64,000 nt of DNA, taken from contig NZ_JAMLFW010000002.1 of assembly GCF_024256385.1 (NCBI RefSeq), positions 1,922,001 through 1,986,000 on the forward strand, written 5' to 3'. Positions 7,891 to 16,733 of this stretch are shown piece after piece. Below the pieces are notes generated by a model. The model ran no database searches. It was given only the letters and a program-made list of their open reading frames with translations, and was not told the origin of the DNA. Source of the DNA: Anatilimnocola floriformis (GTDB lineage: Bacteria > Planctomycetota > Planctomycetia > Pirellulales > Pirellulaceae). The translations under genes and the position numbers were made by a program. Every line of letters begins with the position of its first letter. The stretch's first letter is position 1.

Positions 7891-8625
7891 ATGGCCACTT
7901 GGGATCTCAACGGCACGCTCGCCACGGCCACCCTCGGCGAATATCAAATCAGTGTCGATGCGGCTCTGCCTACCAGCGGAGTGGCTTGGTCGACGGCAGA
8001 TAGAAAAGGCTTTCAAGGAACTACGCTGCAATTCAGGCCGCCCGTGAGTGCGCGAGCCGCGCCCGTGCTAGTCGATCTGTATGTTCGCGGCAGCGATCTG
8101 GTCGCCACGTACGAAGAACTTTCCGGCGCTGCTGTGCAACCGCAACTCTATTGGCGGTTGCTGGAACATCCGGCGATGAAAGCGATTGGCGTGCAGTTGT
8201 TGATCTCGATGCAAACGAGCTTGCTCAACAGCGAGCCGCGCTGCACGATCGTCTCAGAACTTCCCGAGGCGCGCACAGCGATCTGGAATTGGAAAGAAAA
8301 GACCTGGTGGGGATCGGACAAGGATCAGCAGGGATTCGACCTTCGCTCCGATCCTTCGGCGGGGGGCTTTGTGACGTGGTTCAGCACGCAGCAGGAACCG
8401 AACTCGTACGTCGAAGTGATTTATCCCGACGATCGAGTTACTCAAAAAATCACGCTCGGCCGCAGCGAAGCCTGCTTCTTCAGCGAGCCACTCGAAAAAG
8501 GTGTGATCCGCCGCGGCCGGATTGCGGGCTGGCTCGTGCCGAATGCGAAGCTGATGGAAAGCAAAGTCGAGCCGCTGCGACTGTTTGAACTGGCTCAAAA
8601 AGAGGCGTTGCCGCTGACGACATAA
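7891..8625 (+). CDS. Hypothetical protein, unknown function
   Basis: 244 residues from ATG 7891 (MATWDLNGTLATATLGEYQI); a TTG at 7861 is in frame but abuts the terminator T-run and is unlikely. There is no signal peptide and no membrane segment. The sequence is soluble and beta-rich, with many W/Y residues and no catalytic motif I recognise. It lies 5 bp upstream of the NagA-like gene and is probably co-transcribed with it. Both genes follow the candidate RNA leader, so they may share its control. It appears to be lineage-specific. Confidence 0.7.
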   Translation: MATWDLNGTLATATLGEYQISVDAALPTSGVAWSTADRKGFQGTTLQFRPPVSARAAPVLVDLYVRGSDLVATYEELSGAAVQPQLYWRLLEHPAMKAIGVQLLISMQTSLLNSEPRCTIVSELPEARTAIWNWKEKTWWGSDKDQQGFDLRSDPSAGGFVTWFSTQQEPNSYVEVIYPDDRVTQKITLGRSEACFFSEPLEKGVIRRGRIAGWLVPNAKLMESKVEPLRLFELAQKEALPLTT

Positions 8626-8630
8626 CTGCA

Positions 8631-9848
8631 ATGGCGTGGGATCCTGCTATGACTACCCTGGCCTTCGTCGGACAAATTATCTTCCCTGATCGGGTTTCAC
8701 CCGGCGTCGTTCTCGTGCGCGAGGGACGCATCGCGGAGATTCTTCCGCAGGGAGCACATCTGCCGGCGGATGCGACCGTCATCAGCGCCGGCGACGGTTA
8801 CATATCGCCCGGCTTCATCGACCTACATGTGCACGGCGGTGGCGGCGGCGACTTCATGGATGGGACGGCGGAGGCCTTTCGCGCGGCGCTCACCACGAAC
8901 GCTCGGCATGGGACGACGCGACTCGCGGCGACCACGACTGTCGCAACGCATGAACAAATCCTGGCCACGCTCGAGCAAACTCGGGCCTTTCGCCTGAATC
9001 CGGAACCGAATGGCTCGCGCGTTCTCGGCGCTCACTTCTACGGCCCGTATTTTCGCTACGAAGCCCGCGGCGCGCATCCGGGTGGGCCAATTCGCCCGCC
9101 GATTGAGGAAGAGTTTTCGCAGTACCTCGCGTATGCCGATTCGCTGGTGACTTGCACCGTCGCGCCGGAGTTGCCGGGGGCGAAGGAGTTCGCCTTGGCG
9201 TGTCGCGACCGCGGCGTGCGAACGAATGTGGGGCACTCGTGGGCGACCTTCGACCAAATGACGCAAGCCGTCGAGTGGGGCGTGCGACACGTCGATCATT
9301 TGTTTTGCGCGATGTCGGACAAAAGCAAGTTGCGGCAGTTTCAGATGTATCCGATGCAAGGCGGCGTGCTCGAAGCGACGCTCTACTACGACGAACTAAC
9401 CACCGAAGTGATCGCCGACGGCAAGCATCTCGACACGAGCTTGCTCAATCTCGCGCTCAAAATCAAAGGCGCCGACCGCCTCGCGCTGGTGACCGATACA
9501 AGTCGAGCTCTCGACATGCCCGACGGCGAATACTTGATCGGTCCACTCATCGGCGGCGAACGGCTCATCAAGCGCGACGACGTCGGGATGACGCCCGATG
9601 GCAAAGCGCTCGCATCGAGTTGCGTGGGCATGGATCACATGGTCCGCACTTTTCAGCGGCTGACCGGCAGGCCGTTGTGGGAAGTGATCCGGATGGCATC
9701 GCTCACGCCGGCGAGGATCGCAGGCCACGAGCGCGAGATTGGCAGTCTCGAATTCGGCAAGCGGGCCGATGTGCTGGTGCTCTCGGCCGAGTTGGCCGTG
9801 GAGCGAGTTTTTGTGGACGGCAGCGAGCTAGCGCTGTCGCCATCGTGA
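8631..9848 (+). CDS. NagA-family amidohydrolase (N-acetylglucosamine-6-phosphate deacetylase-like)
   Basis: 405 residues; an internal ATG at 8649 (MTTLAFVGQIIFPDRV) is an alternative start. The TIM-barrel amidohydrolase motifs are FIDLHVHGGGG (HxH), NVGHSWATF (His), VDHLFCAM (His) and LVTDTSRALDMPDG (catalytic Asp). NagA removes acetate from GlcNAc-6-P in amino-sugar catabolism and cell-wall recycling. One oddity: the conserved EGP glutamate that binds metal in NagA is replaced by tyrosine (AHFYGPYF, Y137 from ATG 8631). Metal content or substrate may therefore differ from E. coli NagA. No nagB or nagK is nearby. The C-terminal IGSLEFGKRADVLVL is typical of the family. Confidence 0.85.
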   Translation: MAWDPAMTTLAFVGQIIFPDRVSPGVVLVREGRIAEILPQGAHLPADATVISAGDGYISPGFIDLHVHGGGGGDFMDGTAEAFRAALTTNARHGTTRLAATTTVATHEQILATLEQTRAFRLNPEPNGSRVLGAHFYGPYFRYEARGAHPGGPIRPPIEEEFSQYLAYADSLVTCTVAPELPGAKEFALACRDRGVRTNVGHSWATFDQMTQAVEWGVRHVDHLFCAMSDKSKLRQFQMYPMQGGVLEATLYYDELTTEVIADGKHLDTSLLNLALKIKGADRLALVTDTSRALDMPDGEYLIGPLIGGERLIKRDDVGMTPDGKALASSCVGMDHMVRTFQRLTGRPLWEVIRMASLTPARIAGHEREIGSLEFGKRADVLVLSAELAVERVFVDGSELALSPS

Positions 9849-9851
9849 GCT

Positions 9852-11723
9852 TTAGAACCTGAAGACGAGCGGCGTGATGATGATCGTGACCACGCCGATC
9901 AGGAAGTCCAGCGGCAGGCCGACTTTCACGTAATCGCTGAAGCGATACCCGCCAGGGCCATAAACCATGAGGTTTGTTTGATAGCCGATCGGCGTGGCGA
10001 AGCCCGCCGACGCGCCCATCATGATCACGATGACGAACGGGAACGGGCTCACGCCGAGCTTCGCGGCAGTCGCCATCGCGAACGGGAACATCAGCGCGGC
10101 GGCGGCGTTGTTGGTAATCAACTCAGTGACGAGAACGGTCGTGAAATAAATGATGGCCAGCGACAGATAAGGATTCGTGCCGGCGAGCGACAGCAAGCCA
10201 TCGGTCACTTGCTTGGCGGAACCGCTGGCTTCGAGCGCTTTACCCAGAGCAAAAGCAGCAGCGATGGCCAGCAACACTTCCCAATTGATGCTTTTCCGTG
10301 CGGCTTCGACCGAGACGCACTTCGTCAAAACCATCAGGCCAGCGACCACAAATGCGGCTACGATGACCGGCACAATCTCAATCGCGCTCGCAATGACCAT
10401 TACGCCGAGGAGCGCTGTCGCGAGCAAGGCTTTTTCGTGATGCGGCGGCGAACTGTTTTCGACGGCAGAGACGAGGAAGAAGTCGCGGCTGCTCCGTTGC
10501 TGTTCGGCAAACGACGGATGGGCTTCGACCAGCAGCACGTCGCCCGGCTTGAGGACGATGTCGCCGATCTTTTGATGCAGCCGTTCGCCGTTGCGAGCAA
10601 CGGCAACGACTACCGCGTTGTAATGATTGCGGAACCGCGATTCGCGAATCGACTGGCCGACGATCGGGCAAGTATTGCTGACCACGGCTTCGATCAGGCA
10701 GCGCTGCGGCCGCGGCGCCGAAAGCTTGAAGACTTCATCCGTCGCCGGCGCGAGACCGCGGATCTTCTGCAACTCGACCACGGAATCGACGTTGCCGACA
10801 AACAGCAGCCGATCGCCGCCATGCAAAATTTCCAGCGGCGACACGGCGGGAATCACCACGCCTTCGCGTTCGATCTCGGCGAGAAACAAACCGGGCAGAT
10901 GTCGCAGGCCGGCGGCTTCGATGCTCTTGCCGGAAAGTGGACTTCCCGGCTGCACGAGCATTTCGACGGTGTATTCGCGCGGGTCGTCTTGCGTGCTGAC
11001 GGCAGGGCTGCGATCGGGAAGTAGAAAGTACGCAGCGAAGACGACATACAAACCGCCGATGATCGCGGCCGGCAAGCCGACCCAAGTGATGTCGAACATG
11101 CCGAGTGGCGAGTGGCCCGATTTGATCCACAGGCCTTGCACGACGAGGTTGGTGCTCGTGCCGATCAGCGTACACGTGCCACCAAGGATCGCCGCGTAGC
11201 TGAGCGGGATCATCAGCTTGCTGGCCGGGATTCGTTCGCGTCGCGCGAGGTCGCTGACCGGTGGAATGAGCATGGCGACCAGCGGCGTATTGTTCATGAA
11301 CGCGCTGAAGAACATCGTGGGAAAGACGAGCCGAAAGATCGCCGCGAGTTGGGTCTTCGGTCTGCCGAAGAGTCGCTTGGCAATCCAGTCGACGCCGCCG
11401 GTCTGCTGCACGCCAGCGCCGACCACAAACAGAATCGCGACCGTGATCATCCCTTCGTTCGACATGCCCGACAGGGCTTCGCCGGGCGAGAGAATGCCGG
11501 TGAGCACCAGCACGCACACGCCAATGATCAGCACGACATCGGGCGCGAGATTGGTGAACGTCAGGAGCGCGAGAATGCCTAGCACAAGGCCTAGGGTGAA
11601 CTGCCCTTTGGAAAGATATCCTTCCAGGCTGTTCCAGATGTCCTGGGTGGTAATGCCCTGCAGCCGCTCCAGAAATTCTCGAGCGAGCTTCAGATTGAAC
11701 CAAGCTGCAAGCAGTGATGGCAT
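9852..11723 (-). CDS. SLC13-family permease with two TrkA-C (RCK_C) domains
   Basis: 623 residues. Hydrophobic segments at about 45-215 include the signature SAFMNNTPLVAMLIP and GGTCTLIGTSTNLVVQG, the substrate and Na+ motifs of the DASS/SLC13 (CitT-like) transporters. Two cytosolic TrkA-C regions follow (about 235-400: YTVEMLVQPGSPLSGKSI and QRCLIEAVVSNTCPIVGQSI), then a second block of membrane helices with LVTELITNNAAAALMFP. It probably imports anions (dicarboxylate, sulfate or similar) with Na+. TrkA-C domains bind ligands and gate transport. The substrate is not decidable. It converges on the NagA-like gene with a 3-bp gap. Confidence 0.9.
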   Translation of the reverse strand: MPSLLAAWFNLKLAREFLERLQGITTQDIWNSLEGYLSKGQFTLGLVLGILALLTFTNLAPDVVLIIGVCVLVLTGILSPGEALSGMSNEGMITVAILFVVGAGVQQTGGVDWIAKRLFGRPKTQLAAIFRLVFPTMFFSAFMNNTPLVAMLIPPVSDLARRERIPASKLMIPLSYAAILGGTCTLIGTSTNLVVQGLWIKSGHSPLGMFDITWVGLPAAIIGGLYVVFAAYFLLPDRSPAVSTQDDPREYTVEMLVQPGSPLSGKSIEAAGLRHLPGLFLAEIEREGVVIPAVSPLEILHGGDRLLFVGNVDSVVELQKIRGLAPATDEVFKLSAPRPQRCLIEAVVSNTCPIVGQSIRESRFRNHYNAVVVAVARNGERLHQKIGDIVLKPGDVLLVEAHPSFAEQQRSSRDFFLVSAVENSSPPHHEKALLATALLGVMVIASAIEIVPVIVAAFVVAGLMVLTKCVSVEAARKSINWEVLLAIAAAFALGKALEASGSAKQVTDGLLSLAGTNPYLSLAIIYFTTVLVTELITNNAAAALMFPFAMATAAKLGVSPFPFVIVIMMGASAGFATPIGYQTNLMVYGPGGYRFSDYVKVGLPLDFLIGVVTIIITPLVFRF

Positions 11724-11925
11724 GTCGCTGACGCGTTTTCACGTTGTCGTGTACGCGGCGGAGGGGCTAGGGGCGAGGAACTAAGGGCCAGGGAAGAGGC
11801 ATAATGCCCCCGGTCCCTATTCTCAGACCTCTGGTCCCATTCTCATCGACATCCAAGCCGAAAGTTCATCATGTTGATTGGCAAGACGAACATTCTGGTT
11901 GCTAGCGACGACGGCGCGAAGGGGA

Positions 11926-12038
11926 GAGTCGTCTTTCACTCCGTGAAAGCACGCGTCTTGGATCGTGGAATCTTGAGGCAACGCTACGCGCACAACAGCG
12001 GTCGAAAGACGCGTCTTTTCACGGAGTGAAAGGCGACT
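11926..12038. repeat. REP-like palindromic intergenic element, copy 2
   Basis: The left half AGTCGTCTTTCACTCCGTG (from 11926) and right half CTTTTCACGGAGTGAAAGG (from 12015), then CGACT, are inverted repeats about 65 nt apart. Each half is itself a hairpin (CTTTCAC/GTGAAAG). An inner pair (ACGCGTCTT near 11951, AAGACGCGT near 12006) extends the fold. The core matches copy 1 at 4865-4944. The rest of the gap 11724-11925 holds no gene I can support. Confidence 0.65.
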
Positions 12039-12040
12039 GC

Positions 12041-13741
12041 CTAAATCCTCTCACTCAACTTCGCCGCCAATCGCGTCAGCGCATCACTCGCTTCGAGCCG
12101 CGGAATGTGGGCGTGGATCAAGCTCATGCCGCTGCGATCGGCCCAGGCTTTGGTCAGCGCGGTTTCGAATTCTCCCTCGGTGCTCACTTCATAGCCGGTG
12201 CCGCCGTTGTAGATCTCGGGAAGTTTGCTGTAGCGCCAGGGATGGACGTTGTTGTATTCCCATTCGCCGGAATGCAGGAACCGCTCCGTGCCGTAGCCTT
12301 CGTTATCGAGCACGATGATCAGCGGATTCAGCTTGCGGCGGACGATGGTCGAGAGTTCGTTGCCAGTCATTTGGAACGCGCCGTCGCCGACGATGACGAT
12401 GACGCGGGCTTCGGGCCGGGCCGTGAGAGCGCCGAGCGCGGCGGGAACCGAAAAGCCCATCGAGGTGTAATACGCCGGGCTGATGAACTCGGTCTTGGCG
12501 TGAATGGTCAGCTCGGTCGCGGCGAACAGGCTGTTGCCGATGTCGGCGATGACGATGGTTTCATCATCGAGCTGATCATCAAGCCGCGCGATGAGCCGCC
12601 GCGTCGTCAACTGCGCATCGGCATTCAATACAAATGGCTTGCGCTCGGCGCGAATGTCAGCGGGAATCGCCCGCACTGGCGGCGTGGGTTTGCGCTGGGC
12701 CAGACGATCGATGAACTCTGCGAGTCCCACGCCGTGATAGTGATGATGACGGATACGGAGTTGCTCGCTCGTCGCGTAGATGCATTTCGCGGGATCGAGG
12801 TTCGCCGTGAAGATGCCCAGGTTCAGATCGGTCATGAACGCGCCGAGCAGCAGCACGCAGTCGCTCTCCTCGACGAGCTTGGTTACTTCGGCCCGGCCCA
12901 TCGCGCCTTCATACAAGCCGATGTAGAGAGGGTGCTTTTCGGGAATGACGCTTTTACCCAGCAGCGTCGCCGCGATCGGCGTCTTCATTTGCTCGGCGAG
13001 CGCAACCACTTTGTCCTGCAAGCCAAAGCGGTGGATCTCGACGCCGGCGATCACCACAGGCCGCTGCGATTTGGTCAGCAGCGTGGCTGCTTCTTCGGCG
13101 GCTTCGTCGGCAGCGCTCGTGTCGGGATCGGGTGTGTGCTGATGGAAGTCGTAAGAAATGTGCGGCACGACGTCGACCATGTCGCGCGGGATTTCGATAT
13201 AGCCAGGCCGTTTGAAACGGGCCATCGCATCGAGCACTCGATCGATCTCGCGAAAAGCGACAACCGGATCGTTGAGCTCGGCACAGGCGACGCACAGCTT
13301 TTCGAAGACTTCGATCTGTGTGCGGAAGTCGCGGACCTTGTGATGGAGCAGCGGATTATTGACTCGCTCCTCGAGCCCCGGCGAACCGCTGATCACGAGC
13401 ACAGGAGATTTTTCGGCGTAGGCCCCGGCGATGGAGTTGCAAACGCTCAGCCCGCCGACGCAATACGTGACGCAGACCGCTCCCATGCCATGCACGCGAG
13501 CGTAGGCATCGGCAGCAAAGCCCGCGCAGTCCTCGCGCGTGCAGCCCACGATATTGATCGGGCTTTTTTCCAGCATGCCGTAGAACGTGAGGATGTAGTC
13601 GCCCGGGATGCCGAAAACATCGTCGATGCCGCACTGCCGCATGCGGTGGATCAGATATTGGCCGATCGACATCCCTCGCGGCGGCGGGCCATGGTGGGTG
13701 GCTTGTTGCGACGCGTGGGGCATTGCTTCCAACTTGCTCAT
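12041..13741 (-). CDS. ThDP-dependent decarboxylase (pyruvate/indolepyruvate decarboxylase family)
   Basis: 566 residues, the usual length. The three-domain ThDP fold is clear: N-terminal Pyr domain with GIPGDYIL (catalytic Asp) and the ThDP-activating glutamate in CTREDCAGFAADAYAR, the tandem histidines of NNPLLHHKVRDF, and a C-terminal PP domain with GDGAFQMTGNEL followed by LDNEGYGTE. All residues used by pyruvate and indolepyruvate decarboxylases are therefore present. The enzyme should convert a 2-keto acid to an aldehyde and CO2; whether pyruvate, phenylpyruvate or indolepyruvate is preferred is open. AGGAGG lies 9-14 nt before ATG 13741 and supports that start. It is divergent from the oxidoreductase at 13894 across a 152-bp promoter gap. 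Confidence 0.9.
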   Translation of the reverse strand: MSKLEAMPHASQQATHHGPPPRGMSIGQYLIHRMRQCGIDDVFGIPGDYILTFYGMLEKSPINIVGCTREDCAGFAADAYARVHGMGAVCVTYCVGGLSVCNSIAGAYAEKSPVLVISGSPGLEERVNNPLLHHKVRDFRTQIEVFEKLCVACAELNDPVVAFREIDRVLDAMARFKRPGYIEIPRDMVDVVPHISYDFHQHTPDPDTSAADEAAEEAATLLTKSQRPVVIAGVEIHRFGLQDKVVALAEQMKTPIAATLLGKSVIPEKHPLYIGLYEGAMGRAEVTKLVEESDCVLLLGAFMTDLNLGIFTANLDPAKCIYATSEQLRIRHHHYHGVGLAEFIDRLAQRKPTPPVRAIPADIRAERKPFVLNADAQLTTRRLIARLDDQLDDETIVIADIGNSLFAATELTIHAKTEFISPAYYTSMGFSVPAALGALTARPEARVIVIVGDGAFQMTGNELSTIVRRKLNPLIIVLDNEGYGTERFLHSGEWEYNNVHPWRYSKLPEIYNGGTGYEVSTEGEFETALTKAWADRSGMSLIHAHIPRLEASDALTRLAAKLSERI

Positions 13742-13893
13742 GCTGCAGTCCTCCTGCGGGAATTATACGCCGTGGGGAGCAGAAAGAAGTGTGTGTGGCG
13801 GGCCCCTGTTCTCCCGGCCATTCGGCCCCGTAAACTATCCCTCTTTCCCGCAACCGAAGAAAAACCCTCTCCCCACACCAGGAGCAGCACACC

Positions 13894-15030
13894 ATGGCCC
13901 CTAAACCTCTCAACATCGGCATGATCGGCTACGGCTTCATGGGCCGGGCTCACAGCAACGGCTACAAGCGGGTCAACGACTTTTTCGACCTGCCGTACCG
14001 CCCGGTGCTGAAGGCCGTTTGTGCTCGCGATGCCGGCAAGGCCCAGGCCTTCGCTGACCAATGGGGCTATGAGTCGATCGAGACCGATTGGAAGAAGCTC
14101 CTCGCTCGCAAGGACATCGACGCCGTCGATATCTGCACGCCGAATAATCTGCACAAGGAAATCTCGATCGCCGCCGCTCAGGCCGGCAAGATGATCCTCT
14201 GCGAAAAGCCGCTCGCCATGAACACGGCCGAGGGTGAAGAGATGTGCGCTGCCGTCGAAAAGGCCGGCGTGCCGAATATCGTGTGGTACAACTACCGCCG
14301 CATTCCGGCCGTGACCTACGCCAAGCAAATTATCGATAGCGGCAAGCTCGGCCGGATCTTTCACTATCGCGCCAACTTCCTGCAAGACTGGACGATCAAT
14401 GCCGACCTGCCACAAGGCGGCGCTGCTCTGTGGCGGCTCGACGCTGCCGCGGCCGGCAGCGGCGTGACCGGCGACTTGCTGGCTCACTGCATCGACACCG
14501 CGCTGTGGCTCAACGGCAGCATCAGCGATGTGACTGCCATGACCGAAACGTTCATCAAGGAACGGAAGCACCAGCTTACCGGCAAGTCGGAAAAGGTGAC
14601 CATCGACGACGCCTGCGCCTTCCTTTGCCACTTTAAGAACGGCTCGCTCGGTCTGTTTGAATCGACCCGCTACGCCCGCGGCCACAAAGCCCTCTACACC
14701 TTCGAAGTGAACGGCGAAAACGGCTCGCTGAAGTGGGACCTGCACGATCTGCACCGCCTGCAATGGTTCGACTACCGAGTGGAAGGCCCGCTCCGCGGCT
14801 GGGCCAGCATCCACGTCACCGACGGCGATCACCCTTACATGGGCAAGTGGTGGGTGCCGGGCCTCGCGGTCGGATACGAACACAGCTTCGTCCACCAGGT
14901 GAAGGATTTCCTCGAAGGCCTCGGCAACGGCAAGCCCGCTGGTCCGACATTCCGCGATGCGCTCGAAACCCAAAAGGTCTGCGACGCCGTGCTCGACAGC
15001 GCCAAGAGCGGCGCCTGGAAGAAGGTCTAA
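13894..15030 (+). CDS. Gfo/Idh/MocA family oxidoreductase
   Basis: 378 residues. The N-terminal Rossmann domain reads [18 protein letters not shown], then [15 protein letters not shown] and [10 protein letters not shown] (the EKP motif that places the catalytic lysine). The C-terminal alpha/beta domain follows, with [17 protein letters not shown], whose D and H are the usual catalytic pair. There is no Tat signal, so it acts in the cytoplasm on a sugar, inositol or related polyol with NAD(P). The substrate is unknown. AGGAG (13880-13884) lies 9 nt before ATG. Planctomycetes carry many such paralogues. Confidence 0.92.
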   Translation: MAPKPLNIGMIGYGFMGRAHSNGYKRVNDFFDLPYRPVLKAVCARDAGKAQAFADQWGYESIETDWKKLLARKDIDAVDICTPNNLHKEISIAAAQAGKMILCEKPLAMNTAEGEEMCAAVEKAGVPNIVWYNYRRIPAVTYAKQIIDSGKLGRIFHYRANFLQDWTINADLPQGGAALWRLDAAAAGSGVTGDLLAHCIDTALWLNGSISDVTAMTETFIKERKHQLTGKSEKVTIDDACAFLCHFKNGSLGLFESTRYARGHKALYTFEVNGENGSLKWDLHDLHRLQWFDYRVEGPLRGWASIHVTDGDHPYMGKWWVPGLAVGYEHSFVHQVKDFLEGLGNGKPAGPTFRDALETQKVCDAVLDSAKSGAWKKV

Positions 15031-15175
15031 ACGGTACGCTCATCTCGCTCCGCGAGCTGCCATCCTCGCACCCTCGCCCCTATACTCAGGGGAGAGGGGC
15101 CGAAGCGGATTTAATCTCGTAACCATTACTCCAGCAACGCGTCGCGGCGAGCCAAGGGAGGGCGAGGCTCTGTCA

Positions 15176-15267
15176 CGCGACATAAAGTTATGCCGTTAAT
15201 CGCGACACATAGTTTTGCCGTTAATCGCGACATAAAGTTTTGCCGTTAATCGCGACATAAAGTTTTG
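15176..15267 (+). repeat. Four tandem ~25-bp transposase-binding repeats at the IS left end
   Basis: The unit CGCGACATAAAGTTTTGCCG plus TTAAT occurs four times in a row, with small changes (ATAAAGTTATGCCG, ACACATAGTTTTGCCG). Two further copies in inverse orientation lie at the right end (about 16594-16640). Ordered multiple end sites of this kind are used by Mu/Tn7/IS481-like transposases to assemble the synaptic complex. Confidence 0.8.
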
Positions 15268-15339
15268 CCGGGTTGTGGGATTCGGTAGCATGAGTTCGTC
15301 TCGGGCGTCTGGTGAATTCGTTGCTGCGGAGATTCGATC

Positions 15340-16552
15340 ATGCCTCGTGCTTTGGCTTTGGCGGTTCGGCGGGCGATTTGGCGACGATCTAAGAATGGGC
15401 AGTCGGTGGCGCTCATCGCCCAGGAGTTGGAGTTGTGCGAGCGGACGGTGAGGAGCTTTTTGCAGCGGTTGCGGGCGCGGGGCGAGGCTGCGTTGGCGGC
15501 CAATTATCAGGCGTGCGGCAGAGAGCGTTCGCAGGATGCGGAAGTGGTGCGGCGGCGAACATTGCGATTGCGTGAGCAGCATCGGCGCTGGGGCGCTGAG
15601 CGTTTGCGAATTGAATTAACGCGGTGGTTTGTTGCGGCTCAACTTCCCAGCACGCGCACATTGCAGCGCTGGTTGCGGACCACGCGGCCTGCGCCGAGTG
15701 GTCGTCGCCAGGGCACGCGCGTGACGCGAGCAGAGCAGCCGCACCACGTTTGGCAGATTGATGCTGCGGAGCAGAAGCGACTGGCCAGCGGCGCGCCGGT
15801 GTCGTGGTTGCGCGTGGCCGATGAGTGCAGCGGCGCGGTGCTAATGTCGTTTGTTTTTTCCCCTCGGTCACTTCACGCAGGTTCCCGTGGTTCGCGTGCA
15901 GGCCTGTTTGCGGCAGGTTTTTAGCGAATATGGAAGGCCGCACGTGATGCGTGTCGACAACGGCGCACCGTGGGGTTCGTGGAGCGATCTCCCCACCGCG
16001 CTCGCGCTATGGCTCATCGGCTTGGGTATTGAGATGCACTGGAACACGCCGCGCCGACCGCAGGAGAACGGCGTGATCGAACGAAGTCAGAGCCTGGTGA
16101 ATACTTGGGCGGAACCGCGGCAGTGCCGAACTGTGCGTCAGTTTCAATCGCGACTGCGGCATGAAGATCGCTTGCAACGCGAAGTTTATCCCGCAATTCA
16201 CAAGCAGCCGCGAGTCGTGGCGTTCCCCGAGCTGAAGCATTCGGGGCGCACCTACACGGCAGGTTGGGAACGACGTCACTGGAACTGGGACCGCGTGCTT
16301 GAGCATCTCAGCACCTATTGCGTGCCCCGTCGTGTCGATCAGTCGGGCAAGATCGGGCCGTATCACCGCAAGCTGTTTATCGGCGCCCGACACGCCGGCC
16401 GCGACGTGTACCTGAGCTTCGACCCCGATCGCTTGGAATGGCTGGTGACCGATGAACCAGGCAACCAACTGCGAGCGATATACGCCTCCGACTGGACTCC
16501 ACACGCCGTGCGCACTCTCCAAGTGCCAGGGCCGGCGCAGCGTCGCAAATGA
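15340..16552 (+). pseudogene. DDE (integrase-core) transposase, two overlapping frames joined by a +1 shift
   Basis: The first frame (15340-15924) has an N-terminal HTH (SVALIAQELELCERTVRSFLQ), a helical linker and the first catalytic Asp in HHVWQIDAAEQ. The second frame (from about 15851, ending at 16552) has the second Asp in VMRVDNGAPWG and the Glu in RRPQENGVIERSQ, followed by a C-terminal beta domain. Joined at the T6 run 15854-15859 the protein reads LMSFVF-PLGHFTQVPVV without loss. Full length would be about 403 residues. The shift may be a broken gene, a sequence error, or productive slippage on the T6 tract, as in several IS families. The start ATG 15340 is inferred from the HTH position. 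Confidence 0.82.
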
Positions 16553-16733
16553 AAACACTGGCGTAGACAAGTGAACATGAAAGCTAGCTAGATCGGCAAA
16601 ACTTTATGTCGCTATTAACGCGGCAAAACTTTGTGTCGCGTGACAGGCTCCCGCCGAGCCGCCGAGGTGGAATTGCGAAGGCCGTTGGCGACTGCTTTCG
16701 ACCGGCGCGGCTCGGCGGGAGCCTCGCCCTCCC

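Larger units (their letters stand above)
15171..16645 (+). mobile_element. Complete 1475-bp insertion sequence with TG...CA ends and 5-bp target duplication
   Basis: The left end TGTCACGCGACATAAAGTT and the reverse complement of the right end TGTCACGCGACACAAAGTT match almost perfectly. GGCTC flanks both sides (15166-15170 and 16646-16650), a clean 5-bp target-site duplication that fixes the boundaries. It encodes one DDE transposase, frameshifted as read. Repeated end motifs, TG/CA termini and a 5-bp duplication fit the retroviral-integrase-like group of DDE elements (IS481/IS1202/Mu-TnsB relatives). The exact family is uncertain. Confidence 0.88.
15156..16733. repeat. Palindromic repeat (27-bp arms) interrupted by an insertion sequence
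   Basis: Joining 15156-15170 to 16651-16662 rebuilds a 27-bp arm that is the exact reverse complement of 16707-16733 (core GAGGCTCCCGCCGAGCC). Without the IS the element would be about 98 bp, similar in size to the other palindromic elements in the window. The IS entered at GGCTC inside the left arm. The gap 15031-15155 before it holds only a terminator-like CCCC/GGGG hairpin (about 15070-15097). Confidence 0.75.

Noticed and set aside
15176-15267. CRISPR-like array of four 25-bp repeats
   Set aside because: The units are directly tandem without spacers, occur at the IS end and reappear inverted at the other end, so they are transposase sites.
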